Made by a program: the position numbers and the translations under genes. Below are positions 44,323 to 54,990 of a stretch of DNA of 64,000 bases, in pieces; the stretch's first letter is position 1; the number at the start of each line of letters is the position of its first letter. Source of the stretch: Misgurnus anguillicaudatus (Eukaryota; Chordata; Actinopteri; Cypriniformes; Cobitidae). The notes beneath the pieces were generated by a model that did no database searches, was not told the origin of the DNA, and was given only the letters and a program-made list of their open reading frames with translations. The stretch lies in NCBI RefSeq assembly GCF_027580225.2, contig NC_073346.2, forward strand, positions 12,302,001-12,366,000, written 5' to 3'.

Positions 44323-45695
44323 TACAAGTTGAGTCATAATAAATAAAGTGAAATGACACGGGGAATAAGTACTGAACACACTTTATTAAATACTTTGTAG
44401 AAAAGCCTTTGTTTGTGGTTACAGCTTCTAGACGCCTTTAGTATGGAGAGACCATTGCTCAGGAGTGATTCTGATTTTCTTTTATGAACTTTGATCTTCA
44501 GTTCTCTCCATAGATTTTCTATGGGATTTAGGTCAGGTGATTGACTGGGCCATTTAAGCAAATTTATTTTCTTTCTTTGAAACCACTTAATTGTTTCCTT
44601 GGCCTTGTGTTTGTTCACCCTCTTTTTATTTTCAGCTTTCTGGTAGATGGCAGCAGATTTTTAATCAGAATGTCCCGGTACATTTCTCCATTCTTCCTGC
44701 CTTCAATAATATGAAGTCTGCCAGTACCCCTTGAGGAAAAGCAGCCCCAAACCATGATGCCCCCCACCCAAACTTAACTGTTGGGATGGTGCTTTCGGGG
44801 TGGTGGGCAGTGCCATTTCTTCTCCAAACATGGTGTGTAGAATGACTGCCAAAAAGTTACATTTTGCTTTCATCTGACCATATAGTCTCCCAACAATCTA
44901 CAGGTTTCTCCAAAAGCTCTTTCCCAAACTTTATTCGAGCCTCAACATGCTTTTTGTTTAGCAATGGAGTCTTACATGGTGAGCGTGCATGGATGCCATG
45001 GCGGTCCAGTGCATTGCTTATAGTTTTCTTTGAAACAACAGTACCTGCTGATGCAAGGTCTTCCTGAAGTTCTGCCGAGTGGGTCTTGGCTCTTGGAGAA
45101 CTCTCCTGATTTTTCTTAGCACTCCTCGGATAGGGATCTTACGTGGAGCACCTGATCGTGGCCGGTTTATGGTGAAGTGATGCACTTTCCATTTCTGGAT
45201 AATGGCCCCCACAGTGCTCACAGGAACATTCAGCATCCTGGAAATGCGCCTATGACCATTCCCATCAAAATGCTTTTCAATGTTAACATTATGAAGATCT
45301 TAAAAGAGTTATTTGCTTTTACCCATCATGAAGTCTTTCCTGTGTGCCTTCTGGGTAATGAGAGGCCGTTATAGGCCATAAATTAGGACTAAAGAAGCGG
45401 ATATCAATAAGTAGTGATAAGGGGCAGGGTTTCTCTCTCAATACTGACAGATTTCAGGTAATAATCTGGCTTTCTATGCCATTTTGCACCTTGTTCTCTT
45501 CATATGTTCAATACGTATTCCCTGTGTCATTTTACTTGATTTATTATGACTCAACTTGTATACTTTAATGTTCTGATTTCTTTGTATGAATTCAATATTT
45601 GGCTTGATGGCTACATCTGGTGGACATTTTGTGTCAATAGCCCACTTAGATATCCCCTTACTGATAAAATGCTCAAATACTTATTTTCCCCACTG
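44323..45695 (-). mobile_element. Tc1-like transposon, one end truncated
   Basis: The high-coordinate end is CACTG followed by TA at 45696-45697, and reads inward as CAGTGGGGAAAATAAGTATT. A block starting TACAAGTTGAGTCATAATAA at 44323 has its inverted partner at about 45515-45558. The outer ~140 bases of the low-coordinate end are missing. Confidence 0.85.
44334..45330 (-). pseudogene. Tc1 transposase, degenerate
   Basis: Minus-strand fragments in order: a helix-turn-helix pair with VSTVGAIIQKWKVHH and a G-R-P-R-type R-P-R-S-G-A-P-R hook (45018-45236). Next comes a catalytic D box W-S-D-E-S-K near 44870. Last is the C-terminal [19 protein letters not shown] block with the final acidic residue (44334-44618). 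Several stops and frameshifts. Confidence 0.88.
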
Positions 45696-45734
45696 TATAT
45701 ATGGGTTTGTCCATATTAGCATCTTATCAAATAT

Positions 45735-45900
45735 CAGGCCTAATGGTTAGACAGGCTTGTAATCTAAAGGTTGTTGGATTGATTCTCATGCCTGTCAGAG
45801 AGTGACTGAGGTGCCCTTGAGCAAAGCACTACATCGCTGGGATGGGTTAAATGCAGAGGTGACATTTTGAGTATGGGTTACAGAGCAATGTTTTGAAAAC
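45735..45900 (+). mobile_element. tRNA-derived SINE, degenerate
   Basis: A tRNA-like head (GCCTAATGGTTAGACAGGCT ... GGTTGTTGGATTGATTCTC, resembling boxes A and B) is followed by GAGGTGCCCTTGAGCAAAGC. It ends with GGGTTAAATGCAGAGG and GAGTATGGGTTAC. This is a common fish SINE architecture; no target duplication seen. Confidence 0.7.
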
Positions 45901-46048
45901 AACAGCATCACTCAACCACAATGTTAAGAGAGCGGTTACAGGTGTAGCACTGTTACATGAGTATGGGTTACAGAGCAATGTTTTGAAAACAACAGCATCA
46001 CTCAACCACAATGTTAAGAGAGCGGTTACAAGTATAGCAGTGTTACAA
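45869..46048. repeat. Tandem duplication, 90-bp unit
   Basis: The block starting GAGTATGGGTTACAGAGCAA repeats exactly 90 bases later (45871 and 45961), with only a few changes near the end. Confidence 0.95.
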
Positions 46049-46462
46049 GAGCACTAAATCATGTGATGGAAGAAAGGATTGCACCGCTCAATATCAGCTG
46101 ACCACAGAATATTTACGGTACATTGTCACTATTACATTTTTTGAATCCATCAAGATCCTTGCACGTGCCTGCAGCTAAGCGGGTTTTTATACACATTTCA
46201 GATGTTTCCGCACACACAAAATACATACGTGATTATTTTCTTTAATTATTTTTCTTTAATACTTAATACGTATATTCCAACATTTACATTCTTAACACAT
46301 TTTTAACAAATGTGAAACATTTTAAACCATTATGTAGAGTAATACATTCAGTAAAAAAGAGGAACTTGAGATTGAAAAAACAAGAGTTGCTCAAAATGAT
46401 ACTCTTTTGGTATTAACACAGGAAAAATAAACGCTATAATTTCATACTGAATAAGTAATGCA
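46049..46462 (-). other. 3' flank of receptor copy A
   Basis: The last ~80 bases resemble the 3' flank of copy B (about 54900-54990), including AACGCTATAATTTCATACTG. They are probably 3' UTR. Nothing else recognised. Confidence 0.5.
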
Positions 46463-47937
46463 CTACATGTGTTTACTAGAATATTCATTTGATCTTGAGA
46501 AGGTCGAGGCTTTGCGTTCAGATAACTGTTGTGAGAAAGATGAGCATTGTCTGAAGCACATGGGAAACTGCTCCTTTACCACCTTTATGACTTGTCTTCT
46601 GAATTTCTCTCCAACCAAGCCGTAGATGATGGGATTGAGGCAACAGTGACTGTAGGCGATAGTCTCCACCCATTGCATTGTCAGACTCAAACTGTTATCC
46701 CATTCACAAGACAGCAGGTAGCTTTGTGTCTGCATGAAGAGAAGTAATAGGGTAATGTTGTATGGTGTCCAAAAGAGGAAATAAACAGCCACCACAGCCA
46801 GAATGAGTCTGATGATTTTGTGTCGTTTCTGTGATTTGATGCTTATCAGAGTTGGGATGATCCGTGAGTAACAATAAACCATTATAATCAGAGGGAGAAA
46901 CAGACTCAAGAAGTTTATCTTAAAGTAAATTAAAGACTTCATGGCATCACTTGAATAATGTGCTCTGCAATATGTTGAATTATTCATCTCCTTGGACTCA
47001 TGGGCAATTATAATATCTGGGAGAGATGCAAACAGGCTGAGGATCCACACAAACAAAGGCAGAACAGAACCCATTTTGGCAGAGCGTTTCTTGGAAAAGA
47101 TACTGTGGGGATAGACGATGATGACATAGCGATCCATTGTCATAAGCACCATGAAGAAGATACTGCCGTAGAGACCCATCATGTAAAGGCCCGTTACGGT
47201 ATGACACATGAATTTACCAAAGATCCAGTCAGCCATTGCCGAATGAGCCCAGAAGGGAAGTGACACAAGAAAGAGCAGGTCAGAGATGGCAAGGTGTAAG
47301 AGGCACACGTCTGTCATATTGGATTTGTGACGATATCTGATGAGGACCCACACTACCAGGCCGTTCCCGATGAAGCCAATGATGAAGACTATGCTGTACA
47401 GGGTGGTAAGAAATACTTCACTGAAGGCCTCTGTGTTGCCTTTGTTGCATGGCTGTGAAACATTATCATATTTGTCATTTTCATAGTAATCATCATAGCC
47501 TGAATAATGGGAAAAGAAAACATAACAATCACAATGTTAGATCATTGTACAACTGTTTGTTATGCATTCAATCTCAATCTCATTGCTCTTCCGTTTCAAT
47601 AGTAGCCCAAAAGAAGTAACGCCACAAAGAGGAACATGCAGCTGACTTAAGATATTGTAAGGACATCTTGAGCCTCATTTACATGTTAGAAACTTATAGA
47701 TTAAATGTTTGTGTTTATTGGTTACGTTTGTGGTTATTTAAATCTACACTTGAAAAAAGGCTGGCTTGTTGCTAGCCATTGTTAGGTAAAATATGGACAA
47801 ATAGTTATGTTGTGACAAAAATATACCTGTATGCTCATTTTAAAATATTAGTGTTATGAAATAAATAAGACTTCAAGTATCATAAACTACAGAAGATGCA
47901 TTTTTCACTTACCGGATTGGAGTGGCTTCTCTGTCAT
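46463..47937 (-). CDS. Chemokine receptor, copy A (two coding exons, 353 aa)
   Basis: Coding exon 1 is 47913-47937 (25 nt, donor gtaag) and exon 2 is 47499-46463 (acceptor TTATTCAG), joined in phase 1. The product is a rhodopsin-class GPCR that should bind chemokines at the leukocyte surface and signal through Gi. It has an acidic Tyr-rich N-terminus (YDDYYENDKYDN) with Cys26 and seven hydrophobic helices. Asn54 lies in helix 1, and Cys107 pairs with Cys186 in loop 2. The DRYVIIVYP box is at 131, FWTP in helix 6, Cys273 in loop 3 and NPIIY at 297, with a Ser-rich tail. The NNST sequon in loop 2 may be glycosylated. The family call is firm. The exact CCR or XCR1 type is not, and no symbol is assigned. 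Its 5' flank is shared with the other copies. Confidence 0.93.
47500..47912 (-). other. Phase-1 intron of receptor copy A (413 bp)
   Basis: GT at the 47912 side and AG at 47501-47500. Much of its text matches the introns of the off-edge copy (2-470) and copy B (56025-56799). Confidence 0.85.
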
Positions 47938-48361
47938 GTCTCCTGTTGAATCTGTGAAATCAAGAGTCTTGAAGTCAGAGGACATGCAGAACAAAGGAGG
48001 TGTTATTTCCTGTACCTCATAAAGGCGGTACTTTATCATATTCAAAAACATAATGAACTGCTATTAATACTTCATAAGTTCTCTGAATGTTCACTCTTAG
48101 CAGTCACTGGGACAGTACCCTTTAAAAAGCTCAGTATGTACATTTGGGGTACTAATATGCACTCCTTCAACTCCTTATACACAATAAATGATGTTATGCA
48201 CCATTCATATTATAAAACTCAATATATGAATGTAATGACATATGTTTAAAGACTCAATAAATTCAGGGGTTTACTAATCATAGTTTGAATCAAACATTCA
48301 ATTACCAACACAAAGAAAATACAATCAAATAAAGAAAATTAATTCTTAAATGTAATAATGA

Positions 48362-48425
48362 TTACCTGCACAGAGAGCAGTTAAGAGAAGAATGGTAAGT
48401 TAAGTTGGTGGTTTTGATTCCAGAC
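48362..48425 (-). other. Putative non-coding 5' exon of receptor copy A
   Basis: Ends CTCTGTGCAG|gtaatc on the minus strand, conserved with 776-840 and 57570-57640. Confidence 0.35.
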
Positions 48426-48646
48426 CTATATTAAAATGCATCTCATTAGAAAGCACATGACATCAGATTGCATTAACATGGAAATAAAATGATCACAATT
48501 ACTTACAGACCAGAAAACTAAGCAAAGTGATCAGAGTACAAAACTTCTCCTGCACAAAGCAAGATAAGGGATTTAGCTGGTATTTTACAGTTATCCTGAT
48601 TCCTGGCTGAATTGAGCTCTGACTCAGTTGAATGAAGGCAGGCTAA

Positions 48647-49108
48647 GGCCTAGTCCACACGGACACGGGTATTTTTATAACCGTGAGTTTTTTCACGCGG
48701 TTCAGCCGTTCGTCCACACGAAACCGCAGTACCAGGGCACTGAAACCGAGCATATTTGAAAACCCCGGCCAGGGTGAGCTTTTTAAGAAACCCCGGTTAC
48801 AGTGGTATCGTGTAGAGAGTAAAACCGGGGGTTTTGCCTTGCGACGTCAGAGTGTGCGCCGTTATCCAATGTGTTTGACGTCAAGATTGTGCACCGCTGA
48901 CTGCTTTGTTGATGATTCTGTGCAATGGCGGACGTTTCTTGCTAATAATAACTGTGCTAACAGGGCTTTTAACATGTATACAGATAGATGCTCAGTTATC
49001 GCACTATATATGTTTAAACCGGTATTTAAACCGAGCACGTGTGGATGGGATTTTTTTTTTAGGGAAAACTCCGGTTATAAATATACCCGTGTCCGTGTGG
49101 ACCTGGCC
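48647..49108. mobile_element. MITE with inverted ends in the 5' flank of receptor copy A (462 bp)
   Basis: Left end GGCCTAGTCCACACGGACAC and right end GTGTCCGTGTGGACCTGGCC match with one difference. The flanks TAA (48644-48646) and TTA (49109-49111) suggest a 3-bp target, as in PIF/Harbinger. The matching flank of the off-edge copy (951-966) lacks the element. Frames inside are chance. Confidence 0.92.
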
Positions 49109-49111
49109 TTA

Positions 49112-50204
49112 ATTAAGCTACATTCACACTTTAAATTCTGAGGGTTATTTTTAACCCAATGCTGGGTAAAGATTGGACAGAACACATGTTGGGTTAATTA
49201 ATAAACATACTGTTACAAATTTACCAGGCTCCTCACTCACTCACCTGCTGAAAATACAGCATGATGGGAATGATGCTGGTCTATGTTGGTGGTTATCAGC
49301 AAACCAGCACCAAAACACAACATTTCAGCAGGGTCTCCCTCAATGATTTGCGTCATAAAAGGACTGCCTCATTTATTAATTTCCCATCTGATCTTGTTAA
49401 CACACTTGTTATCTCGAGTGATCATCAACTACCTGACTCTCCCCTAATGGATTACTATCATCATCTTCATTGGATTGTCTTCATCCTTCATTATTATTCT
49501 GTGACTGTCAAGAAGTGTTTGTGTTTGAAGTTGCATGTTTCGTCAGCTGGGTCGCCAATTTAAAAACAAGATTCTGTCTATCAAGCCTTAATCTGTTGTT
49601 ATCTTTTTGAGATTTTCACTTTTACACTAGCTGTAACTCTCCATATTTTAAAAATGTGGTGAGCATTACAAGCTATAGTGATTGGCAAATGTCTGCAAAT
49701 GTTTATATTCCAAAAACAATATGAACTGAAAATCACGTATACCTTGAAATATACCGCTACCGTGAAATAAATTCACTCATTCCGTGAAATGGATTTTTGG
49801 TCATACTGCCCACCCCTACTGCCTGTCATATTTGCCATTGCCCATATTACCTGTTTGATTTGTTTTGCATATTTTAATAAACTCCCTTTTTATTTTATCT
49901 CTGTGTCATTCTCCTCTGTATGCCATAACACCTACACTAAAAAAAATAAGTAAAATTTAAAATATATAAGTTTTTGCACTCAGCTCGTTCAAGTAAATTT
50001 CACACTTGTAAAATTAGTAAGTAATATTTACAGATGTTTGAGCGAGAGGGGTAGTAGTCAGGAGTGATGATGTTACTCCGCCCTCCCAGGTCGAAGTGGT
50101 GCAAACTAGGTGCTCATTGTTTTAGTTCTCATTTTTTATCCGCTTAAAAAATTTCCACGTTTTATCTTGCGCCACGATTCTCGAGTAACTACAGAGGCCC
50201 TAAG
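49112..50204. other. Mixed repeat-like DNA, mostly unassigned
   Basis: A short inverted pair CTGCTGAAAATACAGCATG / TTTCAGCAGGG brackets about 49250-49340. A possible polyadenylation context (AATAAACTCCC) lies at about 49877. I could not define any complete element or gene. Confidence 0.4.
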
Positions 50205-50221
50205 GTGACATTGGAGTAAAA

Positions 50222-50345
50222 ATTAAATAAAGTTTGGCCTGAATTACTGCAGCAATGCGGCGTGGCATTGAGTCGATCAGTCTGTGGCACTGCTCAGGTG
50301 TTATGACAGCCCAGGTTGCTCTGATAGTGGCCTTTCCATTCAGTA
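50222..50345 (-). pseudogene. Tc1 transposase C-terminal scrap
   Basis: The minus strand reads A-T-I-R-A-T-W-A-V-I-T, then PEQCHRLIDSMPRRIAAVIQ, the C-terminal segment of Tc1 transposases. It directly abuts the truncated receptor copy. Confidence 0.8.
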
Positions 50346-50401
50346 ATTGACAGTCACGTCACTTTCACATAGAAATGCTTTGAAAACAACAAAAGGACAG
50401 C

Positions 50402-50512
50402 ATCCATTCCCAATGAAGCAAATGATGACGACTATGCTGTAGAAAGTCGGAAGAAAAACTTCACTGAAGGCCTCTGTGTTGCCGTTGTTGTATGGCTTTG
50501 CAACATTATCAT
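50402..50512 (-). pseudogene. Chemokine receptor, copy C (first 37 codons of exon 2 only)
   Basis: After the acceptor ATATACAG the frame reads D-D-N-V-A-K-P-Y-N-N-G-N-T-E-A-F-S-E-V-F and continues into helix 1 up to F-I-G-N-G. There homology to copies A and B stops. The rest of the receptor is replaced by a Tc1 scrap. Its 5' flank is recognisable to about 50820, where a gypsy fragment begins, so exon 1 is absent. Like copy B it has Tyr where copy A has the N-terminal Cys. Confidence 0.9.
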
Positions 50513-50823
50513 CTGTATATAAAATTTCGGGAGAAAACATAAAAATAACAATGTTAGATCATTGTAGAGCTGTTTGTTATGCAATCAATCTCACTGCTCC
50601 AAAAAACTTGGAGGAACATGCAGCTGACTTAAGATGTTTTAATGACATCTAGTGGTCACAATAGGCACAAATGCTATTCAGCATGATATACGTGTTTAAA
50701 AAGTTTAAATGTTTGTGTTCATTGGTTAAATTTGTGGTTATTTAAATCTATAATTTAAAATTGCTGGCTTGTTTCTACCCATGGTTAGGTCAAATATGGA
50801 CAAACCTAACAGATGAGTAATTG

Positions 50824-51205
50824 CTATCCCCTTCCTCTCATTCCATCAGCCTTGGAACAACTCTGAGGTGCCAAAATCTTCTGTAAACTCGATTTAAGAA
50901 GTGCATATAATCTATTTTGTATTTACAGAGGTGATGAATGGAAGACAGCTTCTGTGACCCCACTATGAATATTTGGTCATGCCATATGGATTGGTCAATG
51001 CCCCCTCTAAGTTCCACCATCTTCTGGGACCTTTTTCATTGGTATGTCTTAATTTACATTGATGACATCTTGATTTATTCTGAAAGCCCTAGTGAACACA
51101 TCTCACATGTAAAGGAAGTTCTGAAATGGCTACATCATCATACTCTAATCATGAAAGCAAAAATATGCGAGTTCCATCGAACCAGCATCCAGTTCTTGGG
51201 ATACA
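50824..51205 (+). pseudogene. Ty3/gypsy reverse-transcriptase fragment
   Basis: Frames give [18 protein letters not shown] text (about 50870) and RGDEWKTAS (about 50930). They continue with the catalytic Y-I-D-D-I-L-I-Y-S box (about 51056) and K-I-C-E-F-H with Q-F-L-G-Y (about 51160-51200). At least two frame changes. It interrupts the 5' flank of receptor copy C. Confidence 0.88.
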
Positions 51206-51886
51206 TTGGGTCTCATTCACTAAGCATGCGTACGCACAAATTTGTGCACGAGATGTGCGTACGGATGTTTTCACGAACAAATTGTGATTCAACAAAAATA
51301 TTCAAAATATCTTATAAGTGTACGCAAAAATTCAAGAAAACAAAAAACCAATAATCGTATGCAATAATCACTTGAATCAAATACTAGGCTATAATTATAA
51401 TGCTTATAATAATGTTGATATATAAAATTTACATATTTTATATTATATTATTTTCTGTATTATATATTATGAAACATAATCTATATTATTATTATTATAT
51501 ACATTATATTATATATTATTATAGCCTACATATTTTTTCTAAACATAAAGAAGATGCGTGTAATGACAAATCTTCACGCTTTTCTTCCTCACTTCTTAAA
51601 TCTCTATTTGTAGGCGCCTGCTTAATGCCTAATGTAAACGTCATTAGGATTAAAACATGAAATGGAACATGTTCTTCATATATAGTACTCGAATAAAACA
51701 CGGTTCTGTCAGTGATTTTTTTTAAATAAGAGAAACTTCCTTAGTATCTTAAAACAAGATACGACTAATGACTTAAAAAAACTTGTATTTCAACAGATAC
51801 AATGAAATACAGTGGAATGGACCAGTTCTGATAAAACAATTAGACTACATATCTGATCTAATGTAAATGGAAAAGAAGACAGATTA
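51206..51886. other. AT-rich DNA with one repeat start
   Basis: GGGTCTCATTCACTAAGCAT at 51208 is a motif I associate with dispersed fish repeats. The rest is very AT-rich with no recognised feature. Confidence 0.35.
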
Positions 51887-52395
51887 TTAACTCTTTCCCA
51901 GCCATTGACGAGATATCTTGTCAATCAAGAGAAAACGCTTCCCCGCCAATGACGAGTATTTCCGTCTTTCCACAATACCGCTATTATCCCTTGGCGCCCT
52001 TCCGCAACTTTTTAAAAACTTTAAAACCGGAAGTATTGCCCTATGACAAGCTGCTGCATGTCCGTGTCTGTTTTAAAGATCGCTCTGAATGGGATCTCTA
52101 TGAAAAGTCCGTCACAAAAATGGAATTAGCTCTGTTTTTTGCTCAAAATGTGGTGTTTTTGCAGAAACCTACCCATATTCAAAAGCTGATTACAAAAGAA
52201 CTACTGAAGGCAGGATGGAATGTTTTTTTTTTTTTGTTTGAAAGCAGAGGGTCTGTTCTTTCATTTGGTATATTGTATGTTTATATATTTGAAGAAGAAC
52301 ATTTTCTGGAAGGCATTAAACTTTTGTGAAAATCATGAAAAACGCTGGCGCTGGCTGGCAACTTTTTTAAAAAACGCTGGCGGTGAAAGACTTAA
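51887..52395. mobile_element. TTAA-flanked MITE (509 bp), piggyBac-type
   Basis: Starts TTAACTCTTTCCCAGCCA and ends GCTGGCGGTGAAAGACTTAA, giving imperfect inverted ends on TTAA targets. The internal 126-residue frame (51949-52329) has no recognised motif and I treat it as chance. Confidence 0.8.
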
Positions 52396-53529
52396 CAACT
52401 ACCAATTATACATAGACCTTATTAAAAAAATGTTAATATTATTGTATATAATTAAAAAATAGATATGTAAAGTAATTTTTGGCATGTTTCTCAATGTATT
52501 TACTACATCGCTTTTACCAGTGGATGTCGCCAGCATGCAGTATTCTGGACATATTGCACATGTTAAGTTTTAAGTTTGAGAAAGCTGGTAACACTTTACA
52601 ATAAGGGTGCACTAATAGTCATGAATTCATGCTTAACTAATGCACAGATAATACTGAATCAATGTATTACTAATGATTATCTAAGCTATTCATTAGCTAT
52701 TCATTAATGATTGCCTCATTAGCAACTAATGAAGAATCTGTCTGATTCATATATTAATTCATATATGAATTGTTATTAATTAAATATGTAATTGTGGATT
52801 AATTCCATCATCACTTCATTTATGAACTAATAGTGTTAATTAATTTGTTAATTACCACAATGAGCCAAAGCCTTATATTTCGACTTCCAGATAATACAGG
52901 TAAACTAATATGAATGAATACATTATTAATTACAGCATTAGTAGTGTTGTAATTAATACTATTACTAAATAATGAGTTAATAATGATGCGCCTCAACAAG
53001 CAAAGTCACAGCACAATGATACACTTGCAAACCATTAGCTAATGACCCATCAATAATCAATGACCATCACTAGAGTTCACAAAAGCTATCCATCAAACAC
53101 TGTTCCCAAAAACACCGCCAAAAACACATCTCCACAACACACTATATTTAAACACAACATTAAAACAAAAAAAATAATATAAAATGAAATAATACAAAAA
53201 GAAGACTGATCAAAATTAGACAACACGTTCAGATACCTCACAGTTGTCCGTATTAATCTGGCACTCGTGCTAATACATAACACAAATGTACATTTTTAAG
53301 TCCAACCGTTTCAATCTGTCAGTCGTACAAGTGAATGGTAACAAACTCTGATAGACAAAAAAACATGCACAGACAAATCCAAATTAAATCCTGCGGCTCG
53401 GGATGACACATCGATGTCCTAAGACATGAAACGATTGGTTTGTGTGAAAAACAAAACAGTATTTATATAATTTTTATATATATATATAATTTATACAATA
53501 CTGAACTTGTCCTTTAAATAGTATGAGTT
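52396..53529. other. AT-rich DNA with one interspersed-repeat end
   Basis: GGTAACACTTTACAATAAGG at 52587 is a widespread fish transposon terminus, followed by ATTAAT-rich text. I find no opposite end. The remainder is unassigned. Confidence 0.5.
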
Positions 53530-53803
53530 CCCTACTGAAAAATCCAGCAAAGACCAGCATAAGCTGGTAGCTGGTTTTAGCTGGTTTAAGGTGGCAGTAG
53601 CTGGTCCTCCCAGCCTGGCAAAGTTGGTCAAGCTGGTGGGTCAGCTGGTCTTGTAGCATGACCAGCTAAGTCCAGCTAGACCAGCTTAAAAAGTGACCAA
53701 AACACAGCTTGACCAGCTTGCTACACCAGCAATACCAGCTAAAACCAAGCTGGGAGACCAGCTCACCAGCTTATGCTGGTCTTTGTGGGATTTTTCAGTA
53801 GGG
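53530..53803. mobile_element. Hairpin MITE with CCAGCT/AGCTGG repeats (274 bp)
   Basis: Ends CCCTACTGAAAAATCC and GGATTTTTCAGTAGGG are inverted copies, with one base difference just inside. The body is a near-palindrome of AGCTGGT / ACCAGCT motifs. Confidence 0.9.
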
Positions 53804-53866
53804 TTTTTTTGGGATTTGAAAATTGGATCCATGCATTTTATGTAATTCAAATATAAATAGCCTAAA

Positions 53867-54254
53867 TTAAAGGTGCAGTGTGTAAATTTCAGCAGCATCT
53901 AGTGGTGAGGTTGCGAATTGCAACCAATGGCTCATTCCACTGCTCACCCCTTGCTTTTGAAACACATAGAGAAGCTACGGTAGCCGCCACTGGAAAAACA
54001 TGTCATTGTCGGAGACAACTTAGTAAAAAAGTTTGTCCGTTAAGGGCTTCTGTAGAAACATGGCATCACAAAATGGAGACTTCCATGTAAGGGGACCCTC
54101 GGTGTATGTAGATAAAAACGTCTCATTCTAAAGTAGTAAAAGGATAACGATTCATTATAAAAAGGTCTTTATACACCCCTGATAATATAGTTTTGTATAT
54201 TATTTTGCATTTCTGTCAAGAGATCCTTCTAAAAATTACACAGTGCACCTTTAA
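53867..54254. mobile_element. TTAA-flanked MITE (388 bp)
   Basis: TTAAAGGTGCAGTGTGTAAA on the left and TTACACAGTGCACCTTTAA on the right, both with TTAA at the edge, as in piggyBac- or Kolobok-type insertions. Confidence 0.9.
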
Positions 54255-54990
54255 ACGCCTCAAGTTAGAGGTCTGGGCCCTTTGATAGGTAGATCTTTGC
54301 TTTCGTCAAGGCTGAGGTTTGGGATCCTGGGCGAAAAAGGGTTGGTGATTTTTTTCCTTATTCTAGTGTTTCCATGTTGTTATAGCCTACCTGTGTTTTT
54401 GACCTGGATATCCTTTGTTAATTGAGTCCATCAAAGACTGTTACGAAATTTTCGATTCAACACACTATCAATCTAATTTATCGAAATCGTGCAAATTTAT
54501 TTTTTTCCTCGGGTAAAATGCAAAATGGAAATAAATTACCTGTGATAACGGGCTAGCATGTCTAGGGTTCAATTCTGCTTTAAGGTACAGACAGCCCCTA
54601 AAACACACACACTCACACAAACAAACATACCAACCACATGACACAGTCTACATTATATTCCATTTAATTCTTCCAGGAATACTAGATTGCACATATTCCT
54701 GCATTTTTTTCACATTCAGTAAATTTAAATCAACAATTCAACCTTACAAAGCTATAAGCTAAATTGCTACAAGCAAAATAAGAAAAATATTTTTAAAAAC
54801 AAAATGAAAACATATCAAATCATTATGTGGAAATCCTTATGTACATTTTATAGATACATTTACATTTACAGTGTAATAATACATTCAGTTAAAGAGAAGA
54901 ACAAGAGTTGTTCAAAATGAAAATACTCTTTTATAAATAAACGCTATAATTTCATACTGAATCAGCAGTGCACTACATGTGTGAACTAGA
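54255..54990 (-). other. 3' flank of receptor copy B
   Basis: The final ~90 bases resemble the 3' flank of copy A and are probably 3' UTR. The rest is AT-rich and unassigned. Confidence 0.45.

Noticed and set aside
45735..45800. Possible tRNA gene
   Set aside because: Box A/B-like text is followed by a SINE body and the cloverleaf is incomplete; a SINE head explains it.
46463..47353. Receptor copy A starting at the GTG at 47353
   Set aside because: This would remove the N-terminus and half of helix 1. The reading frame continues upstream to an acceptor at 47500 and joins the 25-nt exon.
48683..49141. 152-residue frame upstream of receptor copy A
   Set aside because: It lies almost wholly inside a 462-bp MITE with inverted ends and target duplication.
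51949..52329. 126-residue frame
   Set aside because: Contained within a TTAA-flanked MITE; no motif and no splice or start context of note.
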